From Owenia fusiformis (lineage: Eukaryota; Annelida; Polychaeta; Sabellida; Oweniidae): 64,000 bases of DNA. This document shows positions 51,894-61,088 of the stretch, one piece after another. Made by a program: the position numbers and the translations under genes. Every line of letters begins with the position of its first letter. Within the stretch, counting starts at the first letter, position 1. The stretch is from the NCBI GenBank assembly GCA_903813345.2, contig CAIIXF020000011.1:253001-317000 (forward strand), given 5' to 3'. Below the pieces are notes generated by a model. The model saw only the letters and a program-made list of their open reading frames with translations, searched no databases and was not told the DNA's origin.

Positions 51894-52259
51894 ACATTCA
51901 TTACCAGTTCTATATACATCTGTTTTTGGATGTCTTATCTTAATACAAACATGAGTCTCATAAAAGTACAATTCTTTATTTTTTAATATTACAAATTGCA
52001 TCAATTCTTATAAAACTCCTCAAACCCAAGAAACTATGATGACTATAATTCGCAATTTAAATGAATCTGAATTGCTTGTAATATGTGATCTGATAATACA
52101 TTGTACCATTTCTGTTGTAAATGGCTGCTTTTTATATGTGGGTTTCGCTGGTGTCCTTTTGGCTTATTCTTCTATTGTCTTGAGCAAACTATCTTTATTG
52201 GTATTGAGCTCATTCGCAGTTTGCTGTAATAACTGTAGCAGCAGTGTTTGGAGTTTGTA
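51894..52259 (-). pseudogene. Tyrosine-recombinase relic of the Ngaro-like element
   Basis: The minus-strand frame reads LLQQTANELNTNKDSLLKTI, then PAKPTYKKQPFTTEMVQCII and later KNKELYFYETHVCIKIRHPK followed by TDVYRTGNEC. This matches the N-terminal half of YR-retrotransposon recombinases (AKR..AKP.YKKEPFTPEM ... FLR..EL ... SKTDVYREGN). At least four in-frame stops interrupt it, and the C-terminal catalytic block with HxxR and the nucleophilic Tyr is not found before B1 at 51623. It is broken and cannot encode an active enzyme. Confidence 0.7.
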
Positions 52260-52984
52260 TTAGATGAGTTATATAAAGAGCAACGTGTTCCGATTTAGCT
52301 GGTAAAATACCTACTTCAGGTTAATTGTTTGTCAACATTTACCATCTGTTGAATGCATTGCCGTATGACCTTATTGTGCTGGGGGCTTTGCTGTTAAATC
52401 TGGATGCTCAACCATAGTACTTTTTCATTTGATAGCCACTGAAAACCAGTATTGTACTTTTCAGACATAAAAATTCAATGTCATATTATCACAAAGACAA
52501 AAACATTATACAGGGTCTGCCATTTTAACAATACGCCATCTCTGCTATGTTCTTTGCGACCTGTCACAGTGAACCGATTTTTGGATGTCATCCTTCTACA
52601 TTTATTATGTAAATAATATCAATTAATAATTCGCTGATGTTCACATACATGTTTCGTCCAGCCTTGTACTTCAATTCTTCCTCACAATAGCCTATAACTT
52701 ATATTTAAAAGTTTTATTAAATGACAATATGCACATAACAGCTTAGAAAAGTAAAGTGTTTTTAAAATTTTCACTCATGTAAAACCACCACTTACCAATA
52801 TGACCTTTAATACAAATATTTTCACTTATGTAAAACCACCACTTACCAATATATTTCCACTGATTTTATGAATACAAAATAGAGTGCCATTGTCTGATGG
52901 ACAACCAATAGGCCCTGAGGCTCGGTAAATCCATCAAATGACCAATATGACGATTATACAAAACTTCTTTTGGCTACTTCGCTT

Positions 52985-53905
52985 TTCCTTACCATGGGTA
53001 CTACAATTTCCCTTATCTCGGGTACTACAATTCCCCTTATCTCGGGTACTACAATTCCCCTTATCTCGGGTACTACAATTCCCCTTATCTCGGGTACTAC
53101 AATTCCCCTTATCTCGGGTACTACAATTCCCCTTTATCATGGGTACTACAGTTCCCCTTTATTATCAGCAGTACAATTCCCTTTATCTTGGGTATTACAA
53201 TTTCCCTTTATCATGGGTACTACAGTTCCCCTTTATCATCAGCAGTACAATTCCCTTTATCTTGGGTATTACAATTTTTCTTAATCATGTGCATTGAAAA
53301 GTTTAGTTTATCATGGGTACTACAATTCCCTTTATCATGCTTAATACAATTCCCTTTATCTTGGAACAACAATTCCCTTCATCTTGGGTACTACAACTCC
53401 CTTAATCATGGGTATTACAATTTCCCTTTAATATGTGCAGTAAAAAGTTTAATTTTTCGTGGGTACTACAATTCTCTTTATCATAATTGATATAATTCCC
53501 TTTATCATGGAACAACAATTCCCTTCATCTTTGGTACTACAACTCCCTTAATCATGGGTATTACAATTTCCCTTTATTATGTGCAGTAAAAAGTTTAATT
53601 TTTCGTGGGTGCTACAATTCTCTTTATCATAATTGATATAATTCCCTTTATCATGGAACAACAATTCCCTTCATCTTTGGTACTACAATTCCCCTAATCG
53701 TGGGTACTACAATTCCCCTAATCATAAGTATCACAATTCCCTTTATATTGTCACTTCAAATTTTCTTATTATGGGTACTACAATTCTCCTTATCATATAT
53801 ACTACATTTTCCATTATCATAGTATTACAATTCCCTTTATCATGTGCACTACGACTTTTATTAATGGGTACTACAATATTATTCCCTTTATCTTATGCAC
53901 CTTCC
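52985..53905. repeat. 24-bp minisatellite inside the Ngaro-like element
   Basis: The unit gggtactacaattcccctta plus tctc repeats without error about six times at 52996-53140, then decays into variants (catgggtac, gtgcagtac, ttgggtatt) to about 53905. Because 24 is divisible by three, it creates spurious open frames on both strands. It separates the RNase H frame from the recombinase relic. Confidence 0.9.
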
Positions 53906-53980
53906 GTTTCAATAGCTTCAAATATTTTTCTTTCATATCTCTTCTTTGTCAATATTAACATTTTGTTATACTTCAGTCTT

Positions 53981-54988
53981 TCACTTACAACATATTTTCA
54001 ATGCAATCAATGTTCCTGTGAAACGGTTTTCTTGAAATATTGATTCTAATTGTGATCCTGATTTTAGAATTGAACCATTGTATTCAAGGACTTGCTTGAC
54101 AAAGGGGCGAAATGTTGTACCATTGTGTATATTTGGCCAAAAACTAGCCGATTGCCATTTTGGAACTATTAACGTACCTGAACATTTTGTGTATTGCATG
54201 TGTTTGACTACACTTCTTACCAGCTTTACTGGTGGAACTACCCAGTTGATATCTGAACACCAGTTCTGTGTGAATGCATCTACTGCTTCACAGCCCGGAT
54301 TCCAGTACTTAGCATTATATCTATTGAGTTTCTTGTTGTTGTAATCTGCAAAACGATCCACTGTGTGTGGACCCCAAATCTTATCTAATTTGTCAAAAAC
54401 TACCTCTTTGATTCCCCAGTCATCGTAATCTACTAATTTGCTGAGGAAATCAGCTTTTTCGTTGAGTGACCTTGGAATCCACTGTATTTCAATGTCTACT
54501 TTATGCTTCACACATATATTGAACAGTTCAACAGCTAAGCTTTGCAAATGTGGTTTTGAACTTCCATTATTTACAATGATTTCTACATTTTTGTTGTCTG
54601 TGAACCATTTTAGAGACTCTCTAGTGAATAAATGTAACAACGATTCTAATACCACCAGAACACCTTTAAGCTCTCTCCACGTTGAACTCATTTTCATTTC
54701 ACTTTCTGTAAATGTTTTGAAACAAATTTTAGATTCACATTTTACCGAATAACCTCCACAACCTGAATCACTAGCATCTGAAAACACCAATTGCCTTTTT
54801 CTTGGAGATTCTGATATGGCCTTGCCATTTAATGTAGTCAAATTTTGAACCCAGAACTTCAATTCTGTCTCTGCATTTTTTGACAATTCAATATAGCCGT
54901 CCCAACTGTGAGCTTCATTGATATCTACAGATAAGCATCTTGTCATCAACCTTGCAACATTGCCTATAGCAGTTATCATTGATATCAC
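53981..54988 (-). pseudogene. RT remnant and intact RNase H domain of the Ngaro-like element
   Basis: The frame opens right after a TAA and begins VGKVISMITAIGNVARLMTR, the C-terminal end of a DIRS-order reverse transcriptase; the polymerase palm with its catalytic aspartates is absent. RNase H follows at about residues 66-185, with all four acidic catalytic positions visible: D71 (VFSDAS), E106 (WRELKG), D131 (FTDNKN) and D180 (NEKADFLSK). The post-RNase H region keeps VDRFADYNNKKLNRYNAKYW and EAVDAFTQNW, typical of DIRS-order Pol proteins. The frame stops at 53981, just before a minisatellite; the recombinase that should follow survives only as a relic. The only start codons are a GTG and internal ATGs, so independent translation is doubtful. 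Confidence 0.85.
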
Positions 54989-55323
54989 TTTTCCAACTTA
55001 TTTCTCCTTTCTCCCATCACTGTTTGTGAGGTCATCTTGCCTGAAACTTTCACTTTTTTACTATCCATCGTTTGATCAAATTGACCATTTTCCTTGCCAG
55101 TAAATGCGGCTTCAGGTTTCTTGTCCATTTCTTTACTGTCTGTGTATTGTTGTCTTTTGTACCCATTTTTCTTCCAAACGATGTTCATTTCCTTTGTGTC
55201 GACAGATAATTTTCGCTTTAGAGTTGTCATTTTTTGTTCAATTTTATTCTCCATGTGTTGGAATTTATTGTCTAAAATATCTTTTAATTCTTGCGCCTGC
55301 ATTTTGTTCGTCTTGTTTTTCAA
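54985..55323 (-). CDS. Gag-like/N-terminal ORF of the Ngaro-like element
   Basis: A 112-residue lysine-rich ORF just inside A1. Its N-terminal half looks coiled-coil-like (QELKDILDNKFQHMENKIEQ), and it is followed by VWKKNGYKRQQY, which resembles the K-rich segment upstream of RT in DIRS-order elements. The frame ends at 54985, exactly where the RNase H frame opens one frame over. This suggests a deletion joined the start of this ORF to the end of the RT domain. Confidence 0.6.
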   Translation of the reverse strand: MKNKTNKMQAQELKDILDNKFQHMENKIEQKMTTLKRKLSVDTKEMNIVWKKNGYKRQQYTDSKEMDKKPEAAFTGKENGQFDQTMDSKKVKVSGKMTSQTVMGERRNKLEK

Positions 55324-55361
55324 TGTAACGCTTTGCTTTTGTAAATGCTAACCTTCTGTCC

Positions 55362-55521
55362 GTTTATCTCGCCGCTTAGAGCCGAAGTGACTTTATTCAC
55401 TAATGCATACACCATTCACTCAATACAACTACCGTTCTATTTTCATAACGCTAAACGATCAAATAGAAATCATTTTCTTGCTAATTCGTACTACGTGACT
55501 CAAACGCAATAAAATACATTT
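55362..55521 (-). repeat. Split direct repeat A1 of the Ngaro-like element
   Basis: This 160-bp block is repeated, apparently without mismatch, at 51402-51561. It forms the 5' end of the element on the minus strand and ends about 110 bp before the lectin ATG. Confidence 0.9.
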
Positions 55522-55632
55522 ATGAAAAGAAGAAAATAGTTTTGTGAGCATTACATTTGTTCTACAAGATTCCATACTAAGCCCTCCCCATCTTTTTGGC
55601 AGCATTTGAAGTGATATTTTTGTACATGTAGG

Positions 55633-55894
55633 ATGCAGAGAACCACAGCAATTATTTTAGCTGCAGTAATGTGTCTTTCTGGGGCATCAGCAATTTGTAA
55701 ACCAGGGTACAATTCGTACAACAGTCACTGCTACCTGTATGTAAATGGTCCACAGCCAACAGCAAATTGGTACGAGGCAAGTGCAGTGTGCAAAGCTGAA
55801 GGTGGATATTTGGTGATCATACAATCATCTTATGAACAGACATTTCTTGACGGACTGATAGACAATGCAGTAAATCAAGACAATTTTTGGATAG
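55633..55894 (+). CDS. Secreted C-type lectin, exon 1 (signal peptide and N-terminal half of the CTLD)
   Basis: This exon encodes residues 1-87 of a 165-residue single-domain C-type lectin. Residues 1-20 (MQRTTAIILA...SGASA) form a signal peptide. The CTLD starts at C22 and includes C33, C53, the WYEASAVCKAEGG helix-alpha1 signature and NFWIG, where the exon ends with a GT donor (ATAG|gtagga) in phase 1. The ATG at 55633 is the only in-frame Met ahead of the signal peptide. The upstream boundary is tight: the end of an Ngaro-like retrotransposon lies at 55521, so any promoter must sit in about 110 bp or inside the element's terminal repeat. Together with exon 2 the gene is complete and intact. 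Such proteins commonly act in innate immunity, mucus or extracellular matrix. Confidence 0.92.
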
Positions 55895-56350
55895 GTAGGA
55901 ATAAACTTATTTTTCATAATTATTGAATATCCTGTAATCTGATTGGTCTTTTTTGAATTAGATTAAAATAATTGATATCAATGAATCTGGCTCATTTCCC
56001 CACATAATGTTGCATTGATTAAATGATTATACATACACAAAATGAATTTCAGGATGTTATATTTCATATACTGCGTTCTACGGTAACCATGGCGACCCAT
56101 GGTGAGAGTACTCGGAGCAGTCAACAAAGAAAGAAACTATTGTGATATTTCCTTTCTTTTTGGAATACCACCATATTTAGTTACATTCAATCAAGTCTTG
56201 TCTCTTATTGATTTGTAAGATGCTAATTTTAACTGTACTATATATTTGCCATTTTGTCCAACATAATTTTGGTGACGTTGAATCCAGTCCATGAACACAT
56301 GTTTAAAGGCCACTCGCAAGAAAACACCAGAGTCAGTAGATTACATCCTG

Positions 56351-56569
56351 TATTGAGATGATGCACCTTGCCATACTTCAAACTTACATAGAACCAATTG
56401 GAAAGCATGGGGATCGATCAAACAACTAGGAATAGTCTCTAACTCAAAAGACATGGCTTCCCCAGCCTTTTATTTCTCTGTGGGCTTAAAATCTGAACTC
56501 CGGGGAGAATTTTACAAGACAGAAGAGGACCTGATCAAAAGCCTGTATTTGACTGAGTGCGTGTGTTGA
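56351..56569 (+). pseudogene. Decayed DDE transposase fragment (probably Tc1/mariner-like)
   Basis: The plus-strand frame reads DDAPCHTSNLHRTNWKAWGS and continues through LKSELRGEF-KTEEDLIKSLY. This resembles the DNAPCHTS core followed by the LKS/LRG...F.T.EDL segment of Tc1/mariner transposases. The canonical PPYSPDLNP block between them is eroded, and an in-frame stop precedes DDAPC. It lies just upstream of an inverted-repeat unit starting CAGGGTGTCAAATAA, a mariner-like terminus. Family assignment is from motif memory and is tentative. Confidence 0.5.
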
Positions 56570-56644
56570 GTAAAGATGGCTTTAAACATTTGATCATTGA
56601 CTGAATAAAACGACACCAAAAATGTGTTGAACATGATGGAAAAT

Positions 56645-56868
56645 CAGGGTGTCAAATAAATATGTTCTCCCCTCCCCTTAATTTCAAAAGTAAAACCATT
56701 TATGCATGGATGTGAATCTAATTGAGCTAGTCAGCTGAAACTGAATTGTGGAGTTGCTCCAGTTTTAATATGCTCTAAAGAACAGTTTGAATACCACAGA
56801 CAAAAAAGTTATGAAACTTATTTCAATGTGAAAGCTAATGGGGTAGAACATATTTATTTGACACCCTG
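56645..56868. mobile_element. 224-bp MITE with 24-bp perfect terminal inverted repeats
   Basis: The unit begins CAGGGTGTCAAATAAATATG and ends with the exact reverse complement over 24 bp (56845-56868). CAGGGTGT is a common start for mariner-like termini, and the same opening (CAGGGTGTCAAATAA) recurs at 38236. It sits in the lectin intron. No clear target duplication is visible at its edges. Confidence 0.75.
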
Positions 56869-57147
56869 AAGAACACTTAAAAAAGAGCATTTGAGAAAAT
56901 AATGATGTATACGAATGCATTGAATGCTACAAAATATGGTGGTATTTGCAAAGTATAAAACCATTAAGAACTGAAGAAACAAGCATCACAATATTTCCTT
57001 CCTTTATTAATGATATCACAAGTCGCTCATTGCGTTACCTCGGGAAATATTGGTATCATCCTTGTGATATATCCTCATATCAAATCCCTCCTGGTGAATA
57101 ATTAAATATCATCACATTATACAAGTATCATATTTTACTTAAAATAG

Positions 57148-57383
57148 GTGGAAATTCCCTTGGAAAATCCGGATACTATTGGACTAATGGAAATTCAGCC
57201 GAAACGGCCTCGTATACAAACTGGAAGACAGGACAGCCAGATAATTGGAATTATCCCAGTGATCCTAACAACCAGGAGTCGTGTATGCAATTGGGTATGC
57301 AATTGGCGGGTGACACAAGCAATAAATGGAATGATGCAAGGTGTAACGAAAAGTATTTCTACATTTGTGAATACGCTGAGTGA
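57148..57383 (+). CDS. Secreted C-type lectin, exon 2 (carbohydrate-binding half)
   Basis: The acceptor (aaaatag|GTGG) is in phase 1 and completes residues 88-165. The exon carries GGN, a QPD triplet (residues 117-119) and WND (148-150), the Ca2+-site-2 motifs of a sugar-binding CTLD. In this family QPD usually goes with galactose-type specificity and EPN with mannose, so galactose/GalNAc binding is predicted. Cysteines 133, 153 and 161 complete the expected disulfides (C22-C33, C53-C161, C133-C153). A 12-bp tandem duplication gives the local repeat MQLGMQL (134-140), just before WND. The stop is TGA at 57381, followed by an AATAAA poly(A) signal at 57422. The protein has only a signal peptide and one CTLD, with no transmembrane segment. 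Confidence 0.92.
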
Positions 57384-57922
57384 ATTTGCATAAAAACAGT
57401 CAATGCTTAAATATAAGTATAAATAAACAGTCATTACAATGAATTCTTTGTTTTGTTATGGTTTATCAGTATAATATGTAAGGGCAAGTGCCAACGTGAA
57501 AACATCAAAACTGGTTATATCACACTTCAAGAAAAATAAAGCGTCTAAGAGTACACCAGTCATAAGGAAATTAAACCCCAAATAAATGATATAACAATCC
57601 AAGGTCAAAGGAAACAGTGTCTAATCTCCCTTCCAGCCAAGTACCAATATCAAAATCCGAGACCAACATTAAGTGACATTTATTCATACCGAAGTCATTA
57701 CAATACTGAGTGTTGTAGAATTTAAAATTTAGAGCCAATACTCAAAACATCAAAAATAGTTGTAAATACTAGTAGTCATGCAAGAAAGGGCATTCAGTCT
57801 CAAATGATGTGGGACAGAAAAAATCCAATCTTGAAGTCCATAAGCAAATCAAATGGTCAACATCCATCCACAAAACCGTCGTCTAACAATTTATAAAACA
57901 CAATATGTAACAATGATCATTG

Positions 57923-58758
57923 AGGACCTCATAGGTTTACATGTTAATCCCCATATTTGTTTAACGACTGTTTTCTAAGCGGGGAACAAAAGAAATCCCA
58001 ATAAAGAAAATAAATCTGTATCTTGATTCTATTCCCTATAAAGTCCGCAACGTTTCAATGTTATATCTCCATTACATTTGGGTCAAAATTTGATGTCAAA
58101 ATTGATGAATTTCATGAAATGTAACAAAAATGGCAGATCCCATGTTAAACAAATGGGTAATGGTGGCTTAGGGGCAACTCAGATTTTGGAATATCTATTC
58201 AGCAAAACATTTATAAAAAATACTTTCTAAGTAGAAAATTGAATGATTTTACATTTTACACGCTAAATGTCTCGCTTATGTTGTTAAAATTAGCGATACG
58301 GAGCGTTAAAGTAATTTTGACCACCTCACTGAACCACCTGTGTTATTTCAATGAGAGGTTCATTAAAAAATTATTGAATTTGAAACCATTAACTTTTGTA
58401 AAGCCTGGACAATTAAATCATTTTTTGTCGAGTAGACAATTTAGCAAATTTAATTATCTCTTACAATCTCAATTTTGAGAGCAATCGGATGGATGGATCA
58501 TTCCTCATATTACTTATGACAACCCAACCATTCCCCATTTGTTTTATTATGGGATCTGCCATTTTTGTTAAATTTCATGAAATTCATCAATTTTGACCCA
58601 AAAATGTAATGGAGATATAACATTGAAACGTTGCGGACTTTATAGTGAATAGAATCAAGATACAGATTTATTTTCTTTATTGGGATTTCTTTTGTTTCCC
58701 GCTTAGAAAACAGTCGTTAAACAAATATGGGGATTAACATGTAAACCTATGAGGTCCT
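57923..58758. mobile_element. Foldback element with about 240-bp inverted arms
   Basis: The left arm (57923-about 58170) begins AGGACCTCATAGGTTTACAT and is matched in reverse complement by about 58520-58758, with few mismatches over some 240 bp. A unique loop of about 350 bp lies between. The loop's open frame at 58239-58478 has no recognisable domain. No target duplication is clear. It is probably a non-autonomous DNA transposon. Confidence 0.75.
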
Positions 58759-58780
58759 TAACTTTTTTGAGGAGTATATA

Positions 58781-59025
58781 TAACCTTGGTCTAACATCAC
58801 TAAAATATGGTGTCTTGACCTTGGTCTAACATCACTAAAATATGGTATCTTGACCTTGGTTTAACATCACTAAAATATGGTGTCTTGACCTTTGTCTAAC
58901 ATCACTAAAATATGGTGTCTTGACCTTTGTCTAACATCACTAAAATACGGTGTCTTGACCTTGGTCTAACATCACTAAAATATGGTGTCTTGACCTTGGT
59001 CTAACATCACTAAAATATGATGTCT
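58781..59025. repeat. 35-bp minisatellite downstream of the NHL-repeat gene
   Basis: About seven near-identical units of ccttggtctaacatcactaa plus aatatggtgtcttga. It is followed by a partial duplicate of the gene's last codons: tgtgatagtgaataattgtc occurs at about 59031 and again at about 59080 inside the coding end. The array would lie in or next to the 3'UTR. Confidence 0.9.
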
Positions 59026-59068
59026 CTGCATGTGATAGTGAATAATTGTCATTGTCCTACACTTTACC

Positions 59069-59873
59069 TTATTCTCTGTATGTGATAGTGAATAATTGTC
59101 CTCTGTCATCCCCGACCAGTATCTGCCCATCTTGATTCATACCAACACTTAGTGGGCTGTTAACGCCATCACTCTCTGTGAGTAGATAACTATGGAAGTT
59201 ACCTTCCCGGGTAAGGAGATGCACCCTGTGGTTATTTTCATCTGCTACCACTATATAGTCCTCTGAATCCGTATAGACTCCCATGGGATAGCTCAACTGC
59301 CCCTCCCCTGATCCACTTGTTCCGTTACCGTAAGTGAAGAGTACATTGCCAGCCTGATCAAACCCATATACAGTATGGTTATATCTGTCGCTTATGACAA
59401 TGACATCCTTGCTGTTAGTTGCAACACGGCGAGCATAAATAAACGTCTCAGTAGCAGAGATTGCTGTTGCATCCCCTGTACACCGATCAACTAAATACAC
59501 TATCTCCGTGTGGCTATCGCATACAACCAACTGGCCAGTAGATAGTGCAGTAATACCACGTATCGTGGCATACCCTTTCATAAATACTTCGCGTATAGGC
59601 TTACCTTCTGCTGTATAGAAGTAGAGTTTGTTAGACCCGTCAGCGAATACTAGTTCGTTATCATTTGTAGCTGTAATATCCCAGAAATGTTTCTTTTTGT
59701 TGAAAACTTTGATGAGATTATAATCACCGTCAAATATCTTTGATTTGACACCTCCTCCACCACTCGCTACCCCAATATATGTCCGCTTGGTATTATTACA
59801 AGATCGATTACAGGAGCAGACTGCAGCTGTCTCTTTGCAACTATTGGTTTGGTTTTTAGTTTTCCGACAGTGA
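59069..59873 (-). CDS. Secreted NHL-repeat protein, terminal exon
   Basis: This exon encodes about 268 residues to TAA at 59069. A short cysteine-rich segment (ETAAVCSCNRSCNN) precedes a beta-propeller of NHL-type repeats. Recognisable strands include SNKLYFYT, HTEIVYLVD, RYNHTVYGFDQAGN, then GEGQLSYPMGVYTDSEDYIV with ADENNHRVHLLTREGN, and DRGQLFTITYRE at the C-terminus. NHL propellers bind proteins or RNA; in a secreted protein a protein- or ligand-binding role is likelier. The start at 59873 follows a strong acceptor (ttttttatgtaattgcag), but that site is out of phase with the phase-1 end of exon 2. Weaker acceptors at 59832 and 59826 are in phase, or a small exon remains unseen in between. 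The open frame extends beyond 59873 into what looks like intron. Confidence 0.85.
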
Positions 59874-60172
59874 CTGCAATTACATAAAAAACAAAAAATG
59901 AAAGTGATTAATAAGATCTGAACCAATTGTGGAATGTTATTTTAATTTGAAATTCTCTTCATGTAACTTCATAAATCATGTAGTTTTGGGGGGAGGGTTG
60001 TTAATATCAAATAAACTTTTGTAAATATGTTAACCAATATATGAGTTTGTAGTATTTTGTATGGATTTCAAGTGAGAGAAAATATTGCCACGGGACTTGG
60101 AACATTTTCCTTGGAGACTATAGCCTTTATATACTCGACGTATAATTGCCACCATGTTTTATGATCATTATG

Positions 60173-60268
60173 TATCAGAAACAAGTCAAATTCTTTACTT
60201 CAGAGAATATATATATATATTTTTTTTTAAATATTCTCTGAAGTAAAGAATTTGACTTGTTTCTGATA
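60173..60268. repeat. 38-bp perfect inverted repeat with AT-rich loop
   Basis: tatcagaaacaagtcaaatt through gagaatat (60173-60210) is exactly inverted at 60231-60268, with about 20 bp of (at)n/t-rich loop. It lies in an intron of the NHL-repeat gene. A transcript would form a long hairpin. Confidence 0.9.
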
Positions 60269-60299
60269 TATTAACCAGAGAGATGAACTTACATAGGAT

Positions 60300-60440
60300 C
60301 ATTATGTAGTTTATCCCTACTTGATCATATGTGGTTTATCCCCACATTATATCTTGATTTTATGTGGTTTATCCCCACATTATATCTTGTTATACTTGTG
60401 ATGTTGCCTTATCCGTGGTCTATCCCCACTGGCATAATTT
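60300..60440. repeat. Short imperfect repeats of tatccccac
   Basis: gtggtttatccccacattat and atcttg recur three or four times, within the NHL gene intron. Confidence 0.6.
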
Positions 60441-60947
60441 TCATAATGAAAGGACTACTTGCATTTAATGAAGCTTGTACTTGAATTGTATTACGTGAAT
60501 AAAAAAATAAAATAAAAAATAAAATAAAGATAATTTTCATAATGCAGTTTTTATATGATGTCCATATTCCACATTATCATATTACAATTGTTGGTAAGAC
60601 ATACTAGTATTTATGGTTTATCCCCATACATGTATTTATTAGCAGTTATCCATCAATGTAAATGAAATCATTGTATGCAGTGTGTCGCTTTATTTGTCAC
60701 ATTTGTAATGCTATACAGAGTGAGCCACTATATTAATAACTCATTGCTGCTTGTATAGCAATAATTGTGCTATATTCCAGTAGCTGTTATTTCATAATAT
60801 CAGACATTCCAGACATTTATACACTACCACACACTACCATTATACTTCAATTCTGAGACACACATTTATAACCATCATGTTATTTGGCACCCCGGCTATA
60901 CTACAGTATTATTCCAATATAATTCTGGTCCATTATTTTGTACTTAC

Positions 60948-61088
60948 CAGATGTATTTTGTGATGGTGCAATGTCTCTTTTCATGTCAGCATTGGCAGCT
61001 CTTAAATCTGATTCAGACACGTACGTCTTCGTGGAAGAAATGATATTTGGGAGCGTAGAAATCGCATTCGGCAGTGTAGCAACGTCTC
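60948..61088 (-). CDS. NHL-repeat protein gene, internal exon
   Basis: A 141-nt exon bounded by an acceptor (tttttctttaag|GAGACG) and a consensus donor (ACATCTG|gtaagta). In phase with exon 1 it reads DVATLPNAISTLPNIISSTK followed by TYVSESDLRAANADMKRDIA, then PSQNTS, a Ser/Thr-rich linker with no recognised domain. It starts and ends in phase 1. Both splice sites agree with consensus and the frame is open across its full length. Confidence 0.7.

Larger units (their letters stand above)
50980..55521 (-). mobile_element. Degenerate Ngaro-like (DIRS-order) tyrosine-recombinase retrotransposon
   Basis: Read on the minus strand the parts come in the order A1 (55521-55362), gag-like ORF (55323-54985), RT remnant plus RNase H (54988-53981), a minisatellite (about 53905-52985), a tyrosine-recombinase relic (52259-51894), B1 (51623-51560), A2 (51560-51402) and B2 (51043-50980). 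The A copies (160 bp) and B copies (64 bp) look essentially identical. A1-ORFs-B1A2-B2 split direct repeats are the hallmark of Ngaro/PAT-type YR retrotransposons. About 360 bp separates A2 from B2, and a partial B-like motif (tgtggctctgcggctgcgt) recurs near 51114. The element is about 4.5 kb and no longer autonomous: most of RT is missing and the recombinase is full of stops. Confidence 0.85.
55895..57147 (+). other. Intron of the C-type lectin gene, carrying transposon debris
   Basis: A phase-1 GT-AG intron of 1253 bp. It contains a decayed DDE-transposase fragment (about 56351-56569) and a 224-bp inverted-repeat MITE (56645-56868), both listed separately. The rest is AT-rich with no feature I recognise. 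Confidence 0.85.

Noticed and set aside
52938-53297. Open frames over the 24-bp repeat on both strands
   Set aside because: The unit length is a multiple of three, so frames stay open automatically; the region lies inside a retrotransposon.
54078-54752. Plus-strand open frames opposite the RNase H ORF
   Set aside because: Antisense shadows of the retrotransposon protein, which has clear motifs on the minus strand.
57195-57434. Minus-strand frame over lectin exon 2
   Set aside because: Antisense shadow of the lectin exon.
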